Shown piece after piece: positions 21,541 to 32,821 of a stretch of 64,000 nt of DNA; the stretch's first letter is position 1, and every line of letters begins with the position of its first letter. The notes under the pieces were generated by a model. That model saw only the letters and a list, made by a program, of their open reading frames with translations. It searched no databases and was not told where the DNA came from. Source of the DNA: Phlebotomus papatasi (Eukaryota > Arthropoda > Insecta > Diptera > Psychodidae); contig NC_077222.1 in assembly GCF_024763615.1 (NCBI RefSeq), positions 26,598,001 to 26,662,000 of the forward strand, read 5' to 3'. A program made the position numbers and the translations under genes.

Positions 21541-22462
21541 TTAATGTATACTCTCTTCAGCATATAATAGATTTCACTGAGGACTACATTTTTGTTATAG
21601 AAAATATCCTGCTCCGATACCTCTAAATGCCTTATTTTTTGATTTTTGTCAGAAAATTTTCCAGAAGAAATGCTGCTCTTCTGAACAGATTATTAGCATG
21701 TGCAAGAAGAAGAGGTCGGGCGTCTTTAGAATGTATGGATGAAATGTCCGCTAGGATGCTCTCTAAAACATATTCAAAAATGAAAAGCATAGATGGTTTA
21801 GTTCTTCAGATATTCCTAAAAGAGTGGTTTCTGGAGGGGAAGGATAGACGTTGGGATGAAATTGAAGTGACATTTGGATTCCTTGGATGAACTTATGGGG
21901 GGGGGGGTACTCAGAACATTCCAAATCGATATCATCAACAGTTTGTTGAAAAAAAATTTTTTTTGGCAAAAATTTGCAAGATTTCATATGTTTTGAAAAT
22001 GACAAAAATCAAAAAATAAGGCATTTGGAGGTATCGGAGCAGGATGTCTTCTATGGCAAAAATGTAGTCCTAAGTGAAGTCTATTGTGTGCTGAAGAGAG
22101 TATATTAATATTTAGTTTAGTTTAGTTTATATGATTTTTCAAAAGTTGCTTTCTTAGGCCATTTTTGAGAAATTTTAGTTTGATTTTGTTTTTCCGCCCC
22201 CAAGGATCTTTTGAAAAAATATCAAATCATTTTCAAGTTGAAGCACAACTACTTACCTTTCCAACGGATGCCCATTTATTAAATTCTGTATACTAGAACC
22301 GGAGGAATAATTGATAATATGAGACAAAACAGCAAAAACAAAAAAAAATAATAATTAAAGAAAATTGTGACGTATAGGAGAAAAACCAAGAACAGATTCT
22401 TGAACAGGGGACTCGACTCTACCAAACGTACCATGTGAGATCCGTGTGCCAAAAAAAAGTTG

Positions 22463-22783
22463 TCAATTTGTTGCATAGTGTAATGATAGAAACAGGTTCA
22501 GGAACATAAAGTCCTCCTTATACTCCTCCTTCACTTTTGGCATCATTAAGATCGTCCGGGTCTCCGAGTCTCTTACAGGACTGTTCAAAGATTGTTCTGT
22601 AACCTCTGATGGGAAATTAATAAGGTCCAATCCTTTCCCAGAATGATCCTGGAGATCCCAGAGCTCTGAATCATCCTTAAATCTGAAAGGAGCCTCAAGA
22701 ATTTTCCAACCATTCATGGAAGACATAACCTCAATTACCACTTTACACTGAAAAACATTAAAATGCTTTTTTATAATACACAA
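22463..22783 (-). other. Exon-like ORF inside element G, unidentified
   Basis: A minus-strand open frame of up to 106 codons, more GC-rich than its surroundings. It has a good acceptor-like TGTTTTTCAG just before the codons for CKVVIEVMSSMNGWKILEAP (about 22750). The mostly hydrophilic product (FRFKDDSELWDLQDHSGKG...) ends in a stop at 22463. It may be the last exon of a degraded transposase of G, or a host exon captured by G. I do not recognise the family. Confidence 0.35.
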
Positions 22784-22845
22784 AGAATTTTTTCAAGCCT
22801 AATAATAACTCTTTCACTCACTAATTACCTTATGAATATGAATTA

Positions 22846-23185
22846 CAGTAGACTCTCGCAAATTCGGCTCTTTTAAGATCGGGCTACTTTTAAATTCGGG
22901 CAGCGGTTACATTTGAAAAAAGTTTGTTGTCATTTTTAAAGTTTGATTATGATTATCAAATGAATCAAATATGCTCAAATTTGGCATGGTTTGTCTTAGT
23001 TTTGATGTGATTTTGCATTATTGAGGGATTTTCATGCAATTTACGTTATATATGAGTGTGTAAACTCAATATCTATATGCACATGAATAAAAAATCGTTG
23101 CATTTCAAAAAGTTTGTCGCCCGAATTTCTGTCTAATTCGGCTGACATTTCGGTCTCATATGCCCGAATTTGAGAGAGTCTACTG
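22846..23185. mobile_element. MITE family M5, copy 2
   Basis: A 340-bp, TA-flanked element with ends CAGTAGACTCTCGCAAATTC and GAATTTGAGAGAGTCTACTG. Internal motifs (GGGCTACTTTTAAATTCGGG, TTTGATTATGATTATCAAAT) recur at 51174. It is nested in element G. Confidence 0.85.
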
Positions 23186-23848
23186 TATTACAATTTTTCA
23201 TAATTTTTCACGATTATATACTGTTTCCTGTTCAACCGCGTCGCTAGTATTGTTTAAAGATCAATAACAGAGAAGCATTTACTTCGCACTATGCTCTCTG
23301 ATAATAAATGTCCAAAATTAGTATTTTTGATAAAATTGCAAAAAAAAAATATTTTAAAAAATCTAGAATTAAATAATAGATATTCTTTTACAAATTTACT
23401 ATTAATATAATTTACATTTGTATTTTAATTATTCTCTTTGAGTCTGTAAAAAGCATTTATAATTATTTTCTTGAGATGAATTACAATATCGCTTCAAATT
23501 TCAAGTAGTTTCTCTGAGCATAAGAAGTTACGATAAATGTTGAAAATCGAATGCATATTATTGTGACAGTTACGAGAAAGTTACGAGAAATGCTGATTAG
23601 AAAAAATTTTGTAGGAAAATTTATCGTAACTTCCTCAAAAATGGAAGTTACGAGAAATGCTGATAAATTTTATCAAATTCAATGTAGTTACGATAATTTT
23701 TATTTTAAATAATTTTTAATTGAGGTTTAGAAATTTTTTTTTCTCAAATTAGTTTAATAAACAAAATTACGCTGATGATTCCAAAAATGTATATATCACA
23801 AAATCGCAAAAATGAAGTTACGACAAATGCTGATTTAACCGACGATTT

Positions 23849-24064
23849 TTCTTACTCTTCTGAGGATATTTTCCCGGAATTCTGGTAGAGGCTCAGATGG
23901 TAGGCTCTCAACTGCAGCGCCAGTGGCTATTATTGGAAGCTCTAAAAAGAGAGGGAATTTTAAAACCGTCAAAATCTCTTATCGTAACGGATTTTATCCC
24001 AACTTGGAAGAAAATGCTGATCAATTCAAAGGAAAGGATTCTAACTAGAAGTTATTTATTTTGG
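23849..24064 (-). repeat. Upstream half of mRpS5 duplication unit 2
   Basis: Matches 13660-13876 by eye, including CAACTGCAGCGCCAGTGGCT and ATTATTGGAAGCTC. It is the continuation of the mRpS5 exon-1 pseudofragment at 13877-13983, displaced by element G. It may carry a promoter copy but no coding sequence. Confidence 0.75.
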
Positions 24065-25170
24065 TAAGTCTTCTTTAATTTTATCAGGAAACAAAAGATA
24101 ATATCTTTGAAAAATAGTTAAAAGCTATACTAACATAAAAGAACTTTGCCTTTTTAAGCTCATAACTTATGAATCAAAATCAACATAAATACTCCAATGT
24201 ACGATTTTCCACCGCACTGACCATTTATATATGAACCACACACAACAAATGAAAAGCAGCAAATAACTAATTCCTCCCAAAACTACTTCTGCAGAGGAGG
24301 AATAATTTTGGGATACAGTTTAAAATGTTTCTGTATCAAATTCTAGTGGTAAATAGGGCATTTTCAACACTCACGAACAATAACGATTTGAAGTTGAGAT
24401 TAGCGCTCCACGGTCTGTTCCCTGAAATGCGATTAAACCCCCCTGGCGTAGTTCTGAAAGGACGATCCTTTTGAAAATGCAGTTATTCATGCGTTATTGC
24501 ATAAATGTTAGTCTGTATAATAGAAAATTTCTCAAGTGGATCTCACATACTCCATAATAATATCCCAGGCGTTCGCCCTCCTGCACATCAGAGACCATCA
24601 GAGTACATCAGGCTTCCTGATGGGCTTTCTACACAGAGTCCTTGCTCAGATCTTTCACCTTTTCACAGCTTTACGCAAAAAAATGAGGAAATTCATGGCA
24701 TTTCTCTGTGTCTCAGATTCTGTTGCTTCTCTTCCTTTTTCAGTGATTCAATTTTAATTAAAGGACAGTGAAAGCAAAAGAAAGACACAAAGGCTTCATT
24801 CAAGTTCAATAAAAGTTCATTCTTTGTTGAATTTTCCTTTATTTTCTTGTTTATGTCGTGAAGAATCCTATTTCTTAGCCAAGTTGTACTACTTTTTCTA
24901 CATTTTATTTGTCTTTACAATCTCAATCTCATCTTCTGGAATTAATGTGGCCCAATAAAATGTAAAAATAATCATTTAAATCGAATTAGGAGAGAGAGCG
25001 GCAGTTTTAACCTTCGAATTGCAAATTGGATATTTAGGTCACTTTTTAAAATAAAAATAAACAAGAATAAAACCAAATATATTCAATTAATGTGAATTTC
25101 AGATGGGATTATAGTGGGATTAGTATTAATAAAAATAGCAACTGTTATTCTTTAATTTCATTGATCTACA

Positions 25171-25790
25171 GTACCGTTCAAAATATTAAATACACCATTC
25201 TTAAGTTTAAATACATCTGGTTTGGACCGGGAAAACGTTGTAATATCCAGTTCTATTGATTGAAACAGTTTCATATAATAAACCTAAGAACAGTTTTAAA
25301 CAAAATTTGCGTATATACATGGGCTAAAAAAATTATAATTTAAGGATCAGTCAAAAAATGAGCTTTTTGGACAAAAATGATCTAATACGAAAAGTAGCCC
25401 AACATACTAAAACTGAACTAATCTTTTAATAATTATTAAATATAAGCTAAATACTATTAGTTAATATTATTAACAGTCAGAAAAACTGAAAATTATGCCG
25501 AGGGATTATTTTTCGTACGGCTTGTTGTCGGTATCCGGTGTGATCTATTCTGAAAGGGGTTTCTTCTTTGAGTATTAAAATTTCTAGCCCAAATTCTACA
25601 TTTTCATATATTTTTATTATTTTTCAAATTACTTCTTATTATTGTCGCAATTTTATTTCTTTTATTTCATTGTTCTATTTTGAAAAGCATGAATGAAATC
25701 ATTAAATTGGGTTCTCCTCGAAGAATCCTCCTTTAGCTTTGATAAGCGATACAGATTTGGGGCATCCTGATGATCAATTTCTCCAAAATT
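25171..25790 (-). pseudogene. Tc1/mariner-like remnant (transposase C-terminus)
   Basis: On the minus strand near 25700-25765, one frame reads SLIKAKGGFFEENPI then stop, which looks like the C-terminal IKAKGG segment of Tc1-type transposases. The preceding residues (EKLIIRMPQIC) are in a different frame, so there is a frameshift. The downstream edge at about 25171 reads CAGTACCGTTCAAAA after TA, a typical Tc1/mariner terminus. The N-terminal part was not found. Confidence 0.4.
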
Positions 25791-26604
25791 GACGGTGTTA
25801 TCGGTTTAGGCGGTTTAGGTGTAAAATTTTCAAAAATTATCAATCTTTTTATTTATTTGTTTTGGTTATTCTAGTAAAATATATTATTGTTTTACAACAT
25901 ATTAATCATGGAATAAAATTGAAATGACTGCCCAGAATATCGCTTCTCGGCTTAACGGCTAAGATCAAAGTGTAGACTACCGCCCAGAATGAGTAAAATG
26001 GTTGATTTCTGCGAATTAAGCGAAATTGTTTTAAAAAAAAAGCAGACTTCGGTAATGATAACTTCCTTAATTTCGACAATTAATGTCCCAGATCGTGAAA
26101 TAAGGCCAGAAAATGAGCAATGTATTTAAAAGTACCTTCGAATTATACAAGAAAGAGACATTTTCATGCCTGACCCGTGACCTATTCGTTAAAAATTAGT
26201 CTCAATGACACACCTTCACTCAGTTTCATTAACGTCTAATTCTAAAAATTCTAAATGTTTTTTTTTCACTAAAAGTTATCATTGTTTTTAGATAAATCCA
26301 TAAAAACTTTTAAAATTGATTTCTTTTACTATTTGTTCACTATTTTTCAATAAAAACATTTCAATCTTTTAACACAGAAATTGACTTACACAGAAATGAA
26401 TTAAACAGAAAACTGTTTGAACTTACACAGAAACAAGCGCCTGGCAAGTTGGCCTTTTTATATGGAGCTATTTGAAGCCAATTCCTAAATTGATCTCGGA
26501 TTCAGCTCACAGTGCTCCAAGGAAAAAAATTTATTTAAACAAAAATTTAGTATATTTATCCCTCCATCCGGAAAGGTATCTTATAATACTGAAAAACTTC
26601 TCAC

Positions 26605-26760
26605 TTTCATGAAATTTATAATTAATATGAGCATGTAAATTTAATATCAGTATGCAGGTGAACAAAAAATCGATGGATTTGAAACAATCTGATGCCCGAA
26701 TTTCTCTCTAATTCGGATGACATTTCGGTTCCAAATGCCCGAATTTGAGAGAGTCTACTG
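26605..26760. mobile_element. MITE family M5, copy 3 (right part only)
   Basis: The right terminus GAATTTGAGAGAGTCTACTG followed by TA, and internal CATTTCGGTTCCAAATGCCC, match copies at 22846 and 51174. The left end is missing or too diverged. Confidence 0.6.
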
Positions 26761-27228
26761 TATTTCAAAGTTTAAACATCGACCAGTTAAAATTATCACT
26801 AATGCTGCCATCGTTAGAATACGCAAAAAAACGACTTATTACTGATTTTTCAGTTTTATTCACAAAGAGACTTTTTTTTTATTAATTGGGGAGACTGGAA
26901 GTTCATGGTAATTAGCGTTCCTCAACTGTTACCCGGACATAAAGGAGGCATTAGCATAACCATCAAATGTGCAAGTATACAGAGAACACCCTCAACATTT
27001 GATTTTTTACATATTTTGTATGATATTTTGTCATTAATATCACTATGTGCAACTTTCCAAAAATTTTTGTCCCGCTTTCCAAAATTTTGTCCATCTTTTC
27101 AAAATGTGTTGTTTTTTAATTTGATGGAATATTCTAATTAATTGATTGGAAATTCTAATAAAACTGTTAAGATTCTGTTAGAATATTTCACAAGGAATCT
27201 CATGATACAAAATAAATGAAAAAATAAA

Positions 27229-29052
27229 GGGACAGATAATCCTAACCGGCTTATGTAGGTGAGATTCTTAACGTGAGCTAACTCGGAGTGCATGCAAATT
27301 CGACTTGATGCTGAAGTAGGGAGACGCCATTCAGTTATCTTGAATCAAATTCGTGAAATTATACAAGTTTTGTATTTGAACCAAAATGTCAAGGATTTGG
27401 ATGAACTGACAGAAAAGTGTTATATGGGTGAAATGTAGACCAGAATGTTCTCTATAATTTTGCCGTAGAACTTGAACTCATCGATTACTCAGAAGCCAAG
27501 ATAAGCGAGGTTTTTTGTTTCTTAACTCGTTTTTTCATCCAGAGTGCCCCAAGTGTTCATTTGTTGAACTTCAACTAAATCAAAGAATTGTTGTATTTTG
27601 CGGGACTTTCCATTTAAAACCCTATTTTAAGTGTCTTGGTGGAGTAGAGGCAGTCAAATTGGCATCTGAGTGATTTCAAAGCGTTATTATGGGAAAAATC
27701 ATTTTTTTCACACTTAAACGGCAAAATCGGAGTGATAGCGTAGTCTGAGCGGAAAATGATGTATGGACGAAATGTAGAGACAAATGTCCTCTACAATTAT
27801 GTCGAAGAAATCATCAAAATCGGTTCAACGACAGTCGAGATAATTGAGGTTATGTGATATTGAAATTGGTTTTTCGACTGTGGCGCCCCTGGTGTTGGTC
27901 CCACGAAGTTCAAATATTCTAGAAAGTTGTAGCATTTGGTGAGATCTTTCGTTTAAGCCCTCATTCATCAAAATCGGTCACATAGAACCGGAGATATGAT
28001 TTTTTGAATTTCGTGAACTTTGACCCCTCATATCTCCGGTTCTGTTTTAACCACAGCGCGCATACGCACCATTTTGGAAACGTCCTAGACTGGACTACAA
28101 CATACTAAAATTTCATTAACTTGCACAATGCCGTTTTTGAGAAAAGTGACTTTGAATTTCGATGAATTTTGACGCTATCACAGCGCCACCTGTGGTGACT
28201 TTTTGAACTTCCATCTGAAAGTGCTCATCGAGACGAAACCAAAAAGGTAAAATTTAGGTCGCTATGTTAATTAGAACCGGAGATAGAGGCCGGTCAATGT
28301 TCGAACTTTGACCCCTTATAGCTCGGGTCAGGGGTTATGGATCGACTTAAGGTTTTTTTTGTTTGATAGGTATAATCAACGGCTACAACATACTAAATTT
28401 TCAGCCCGATGCACAATGGAATTTTTGAGTTATTTAACTTATAAGATTTAAAAATTTTCTTTTTAAAAAAAGCGCCCCTAGCGGTGGTTTTATGAACTTG
28501 CGATGTTAGAAGAAGAAGTGGCATTTCACGAGAGCTTTCCAAAAAGCCCTCACTTTTTAAATTCTGACAATTAGAACCGGAGTTATGGCCATTTTAAGAA
28601 ATGTTTTTTGGACCCTTATAGCTCGGGTCAGGGGGGTCGGGGGACCTTAAGTTTGGTATTGATGGAAAGCTCTAAGGCCCAGCTATAACATACTAAAATT
28701 TGAGTCCGCTGAATGCCATAGGGGCGGAGCTATTGAGAAAACAAAAAAAGGGGGGTCTTCAAAATGGCGGAAGGAGGGGTGGGGGGTGGGGAGTCTATGC
28801 ACCAAGTTGCAATTTTCACCCGATATATAACCTTTGCCGAAAACCGCAAGTCGATATCTTTTTTAGTTTAGGAGCTATTAAGCTCCAAAGAGCGGCCGGC
28901 CGGCCGGCCGGCCGGCCGGGAACGTAAATTAGCCACATATATATTCGTGATCAGGAAGTGCTGAAACACATTTTGGCCAAATTTGAGGTCGATCGGACGA
29001 CATGAAATTTTGTTAGGATTATAGTAGGTGAGATTGTTAAGAATCTCACCTA
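27229..29052 (+). mobile_element. Repeat family X, copy C
   Basis: Uninterrupted copy in the same orientation as the one at 8418. It starts GGGACAGATAATCC, ends AATCTCACCTAA, and has A before and T after with no duplication. A perfect 9-bp-stem hairpin (GGTGAGATT-GTTAAG-AATCTCACC) forms its end. Its (CCGG)n tract (about 28893-28918) is longer than in copy A. A 75-codon ORF (28700-28927) is also open in copy A but has no recognisable domain. Confidence 0.8.
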
Positions 29053-30239
29053 ATATTTATTCGACTTTCAAATGCATTTGAAATTTAACTTTTTCTTAAG
29101 TGTCTCCATTTCCACAATCCACCCTAATCTTAATTCCGTGGTTCTTCGAAATTATTTTATGACACAAAATGTAGAAATAGTATGATTTTCACAAGATTCT
29201 TATTTTAAAGCAAACTGTAACATCCCCCTGCCTGGTTCTCTCTGTGGCTAATTCTGCCCCAGTCTCTCCTAATGGGTAAGATTTTTAATAATCTGATGAT
29301 TCGTCGTGTTTAAATATTTCCTTAAGGAAAGGAACAATTTTTTAATCATTATTAAAAGAATTAATATTTATATAAGCTTGTCTAAACCAGGAATACGAGA
29401 AGTGCCCTCACTTTCCTACGATGTTTGTTAAATAACGAATCATATAATACGGCAATATTTTTTTTTTTGAAATGTCCAATAAGTGAAATTCAAATGGAAA
29501 CATAAGGCTATAACATGTTAATTTACGTAAAGAAAATTTTATTAAGAAAATTTTTAATCACATTCAATCACACAAACAATGAATAGAGTATACAATGTCT
29601 CGTGATAGTAATTTAAGAAAAATAAACACCTATGCTGCCCGCCCTTTAAGAGCTCTTACATTTTGGAACATTATTTTTAATATTCTGTTATTGAAAAATA
29701 AATAATGTTCTTTCTCTTATACAGCCCATTCAGTTTTGAGATATTGAGTAAGACTTTTTTACAACCCCTTTATGAATCCCCAATATGCTCCCATTCACTA
29801 TTTTTTCTGTAAGTTTACAATTCTCTAAAAATAAATGTAGTGATTTTTATTTTTCCATTAGAATAGGGAGAGGTGGGGCTACTTTGAGCTATGAGGCTAC
29901 ATTGTTATACGATTTTTTCGCATATTTCTAAAAGAAACTGGGTTTTAACATGATGTAATTTGGTTACACAAAATAATTGTGGATGTAAATAAAATAATTG
30001 TAAGGACCAGTTTCATTTAGAAATAGGCGGAAAAGTCGTATAACAATCTAGCCCCACAGCTCAAAGTAGCCCCACCTCTCCTTATGCGTTAGAAATTATT
30101 ATAATTGATTTATTGATTTTAATTGGTGCAAATTATTTAAGTATTTATGGTTGATGCTTGAGATGTATTTGAATTTGTGTAGTGTTTAGTAGAACAAGAA
30201 TTTATTATCCTTCCTCCTCCTTAATAATTGTTAATCGGC
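29053..30239. other. Intergenic, no gene recognised
   Basis: AT-rich. Contains one TA-flanked inverted-repeat element (29866-30082) and a lone M3-type terminus (about 29256-29275, CCCCAGTCTCTCCTAATG). Confidence 0.5.
29866..30082. mobile_element. TA-flanked MITE (AGGTGGGGCTAC type)
   Basis: Ends GGGAGAGGTGGGGCTACTTT and AAAGTAGCCCCACCTCTCCT are inverted. The second block CTACATTGTTATACGA is inverted as TCGTATAACAATCTAG. A related single end occurs at about 59730-59775. Confidence 0.75.
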
Positions 30240-30720
30240 CCATCACGCCCTTAAATTAAATCCGTAGGATTACTGACAATAATGATCACTCGTGTGAATT
30301 GCAAAGCAGAGCATTGCAGAAGAGATTGAGAGGCTCCTATGTAAGGGCCAAATTGTCCTCCCTGACGTCATAGTGTCTGAGATATAAATCACCGCGATAG
30401 AGCCTAATCTCATTGGTTTGGCCTATAATCATGGCATGAGCCGCCGGGTGCAGAGAAGTTTCTCCCGGGGCGTCGAATGGCAAAAGGAAGTGGCTCGATG
30501 ATGGCATCAAGTGATGTCATGCATAATATTGCCTCCGGGGCCAATCCATCATTTATCATCCCCTCGTTCACATCAATGGGTGGGTGAATGCATATAATTG
30601 GTGTTTTGTAAACATCAACTATTGCTGTTACAACAATACCCATGACGGGGAATTCCTTTGTGGCCTTCTTTTTACTAACAGTAGCAATTTCTTTCAAATA
30701 ATCTCCTTTTCTTCCAGCTC
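30240..30720. promoter_or_regulatory. Candidate cis-regulatory island
   Basis: About 480 bp of higher-complexity, more GC-balanced sequence amid AT-rich DNA, with a perfect CRE palindrome TGACGTCA (about 30363-30370). It has no convincing ORF (a 95-codon minus-strand frame here is not gene-like), so a regulatory element is a reasonable guess. The target could be scro, 10 kb downstream. Composition and one motif are the only evidence. Confidence 0.25.
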
Positions 30721-31436
30721 TTTTTCTTGACCCAAAAATATACCCTCAATTCATCACTCTTTTTTAGGATCTCCTTCTTTCTCTCTTAATTTGTAATTAC
30801 AGGGCGACTATTGATAGCTTCATTGAATCCATTGAATACGTTGTTATTAATAATAATACCTATTTTATGGGAGGAATTGTCACAGGTATAAGACATGTCT
30901 TTTAGCAAATAAATTATGCTACTGACTACATTTATATGCAAGATAATCCAGAATTTAAATCTAAGCTTTTTACTAATCATAAATCCACAATGTAACGCAC
31001 GAGCCTAGTTTCTCCATTTCTCCTCTGTGTTCTAATTATCTTTGCAATAGGATTTAATTTGTTACAGAAACTTCCTGATCTCGTAGAAAATAAAAAAAAA
31101 TATCATTACATATGACAGATGACGCGTACAGCCTAAGAAGAAGCATTCCGCTGTTTGGTTTTATAGAGTTGTCAGTAAGACGGCGGCAGACTCATGAAAT
31201 TAACCTCATTGGTTTTTCTACATGAATTTTATACCAGCGTAATAAAGAAATATTAATAGTTATTAAACTAATAGAAGCAAAAAATCATCAGAATAGGAAA
31301 ATTTCATAAGATGACGCCTTGTTTAAAAATTTGGGGACAAGGCCTTGACTGAAATCTTCTATCCTTTTGAAAAGGAATTAAATTTAATGTAATTTTTTGC
31401 AATATGTAAACTTTTTCACTTACTAAATATTTCATA

Positions 31437-31658
31437 GGGTAAGATGGGGTACTTTGGAATCATGTCTAATTTTGAACTTTGAGATTTCCTGAGTTTTCCT
31501 AACAGTTTCAGGTGACGAAGGATAAAAAAACGAAGAAGTATTCTGGAATGTAAGATCTTGTAGGTCCTCGTAGTTTTTTTTTCTCCTTGTCCATCTGAAA
31601 TAGTAAGAAAATCTCAAATTTCCAAAATAGACATGATTCCGAATTACTCCATTTACCC
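31437..31658. mobile_element. TA-flanked MITE (GGGTAAGATGGGG type)
   Basis: Ends GGGTAAGATGGGGTACTTTG and GAATTACTCCATTTACCC are an imperfect inverted repeat; the next blocks GGAATCATGTCTA and TAGACATGATTCC also pair. It directly abuts the next element. Confidence 0.7.
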
Positions 31659-31662
31659 TATA

Positions 31663-32303
31663 GGGTAACGTGTGGTATTTCTGGACAATGTGCTTTTCGG
31701 GACATAATATGGATATTTTGAGACACATCAAAAATCCTATAAATATTTGTTTTCTAATTATTTTTAAGTTCTTTACGAAATATTAAGCTCTGTACGTATC
31801 AGATAAACATAAAACATCTGAAATTTTATTTAATATAAAGCGTGAAATACGCGTGAATTGTTGAGTGTCACATTCCACTTTTCACAAAACCTTCAGTGTG
31901 GTCAATTTTGCAGATGTCAACACAAACAGTGTTTAGTTTTTTTCGATTTAAGTCACTTTACAAGTGAAATTTAAACAAATTTTTTTATGAAAAAGTGAAG
32001 TTTTGACCTTCTACTTAAAGGTCAATAATCAGGTTCAGTGAAATTTATTTGCATAATAGCAACTATCGTCTGTCCCAAAATACCCAACTGTCCCGAAATA
32101 TACCATTCTTACTTCTTTAAATTTTTTGCAATTTTGTATAACAAATGATGCATTTTTCAGTATTTTTCTATAAGAATTTTATTCCGGATAGCATAAGAAA
32201 CATAAATATTTGTATCAACAAAGAAAAAAATAATTTGAGAAGTCGTTAAGCTGTTTGAAACTTGAAAGTGCTAAAAAGTGTCCCGAAATACCACACGTTA
32301 CCC
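31663..32303. mobile_element. TA-flanked MITE (GGGTAACGTGTGG type)
   Basis: 641 bp with ends GGGTAACGTGTGGTATTTC and CGAAATACCACACGTTACCC. An internal duplicate (about 32071-32106, GTCCCAAAATACC then TCCCGAAATATACCA) suggests a composite element. It starts four bases after the previous MITE ends. Confidence 0.75.
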
Positions 32304-32305
32304 TA

Positions 32306-32820
32306 TTCCTTTGATATAAAAAAGTAATAAGGTGAATGAAAAAGTTTGGTGAGGACGAGGAGATCTGGCTAGAGTTGGGAGTTTAATAAAAATACCTAAA
32401 TTATCGTTTCGAAGAAAGTGATCTTTCTAATATGGACTTCAGTCAGACCCAAGGATTAGACAATGGCTTAAGGGGAAGCCTGACTTAGAAGGTCAAAACT
32501 TAGCTGTTTTCCGTAATTTTCTTTGAAGGAGAAGGAAAATATAAAGCTTCATGAAGTACTCGGTAATATTTTTATATATACATCTCAAGTTCTTAAATTA
32601 ATTGTTTATTAATTATTTTCATTAATTTTCATCTTAAAAAGGGTAAATATTTTATTTTAACAAAAAACATTTTTCATTATGAAGTGCAAACAAGCAAATT
32701 TCTAAAACATTGCTACTAACAAATTCCTTTCTACACCAAAAGACACTATTTGTCTCAGCAATGGCGCTGGCGTCTGTTCTCAATCTTTAATTTTCAAGCT
32801 TTTAGTAAAAAAGGGCACTC
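32306..32820. other. Intergenic, no gene recognised
   Basis: AT-rich sequence; nothing else supported. Confidence 0.5.
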
Positions 32821-32821
32821 A

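Larger units (their letters stand above)
14334..22409. mobile_element. Foldback element F with about 410-bp inverted arms (interrupted)
   Basis: The right arm is continuous (about 21995-22409). The left arm is split into 14334-14520 and 21426-21655 by repeat X. Both arms match through the split point. The outer part includes CCAAGAACAGATTCTTG and the GTGCTTCAACTTGAAAAT block. The inner part includes an (AACTA)n run and CCTCTAAATGCCTTATTTTT. The roughly 340-bp centre (21656-21994) has an 87-codon ORF with no recognised domain. Without X and BEL the element would be about 1.17 kb. Confidence 0.75.
13984..23844. mobile_element. Element G: TIR-bounded DNA transposon-like insertion, heavily nested
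   Basis: The ends are 31-bp inverted repeats (13984-14014 and 23814-23844, one mismatch) reading inward CGTC(A/G)GTTAAATCAGC. The element sits inside the second copy of the mRpS5 5' duplication, with ATTT repeated at both flanks. Only about 1.4 kb is its own sequence. The rest is later insertions: a 140-bp MITE, foldback F with repeat X and a BEL element inside it, and a 340-bp MITE. It holds one exon-like ORF at 22463-22783 and no recognised transposase. The superfamily is unknown. Confidence 0.7.
13980..23848. repeat. 4-bp target-site duplication ATTT of element G
   Basis: ATTT at 13980-13983 and at 23845-23848 flanks element G. Removing the element and one ATTT rejoins the second mRpS5 duplication unit so that it matches unit 1 across the junction. 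Confidence 0.7.
24065..27228. other. Intergenic, no gene recognised
   Basis: AT-rich sequence with a more balanced patch at about 24500-24780 whose ORFs look non-coding. It also has a Tc1-like remnant (25171-25790) and a partial M5 element (about 26605-26760). Nothing else supported. Confidence 0.5.

Noticed and set aside
10610..24064. Segmental duplication of the whole Atg2-mRpS5 region
   Set aside because: At first R (10.6-11.1 kb) and the block at 23.8-24.06 kb looked like flanks of a lost gene copy. The left part is explained by a second member of element G, the right part by the local mRpS5 5' duplication.
28700..28927. Small ORF in repeat X, also open in the copy at 9890-10114
   Set aside because: Runs through the CCGG tract and repeat modules, length differs between copies, and shows no domain; openness follows from repeat similarity.
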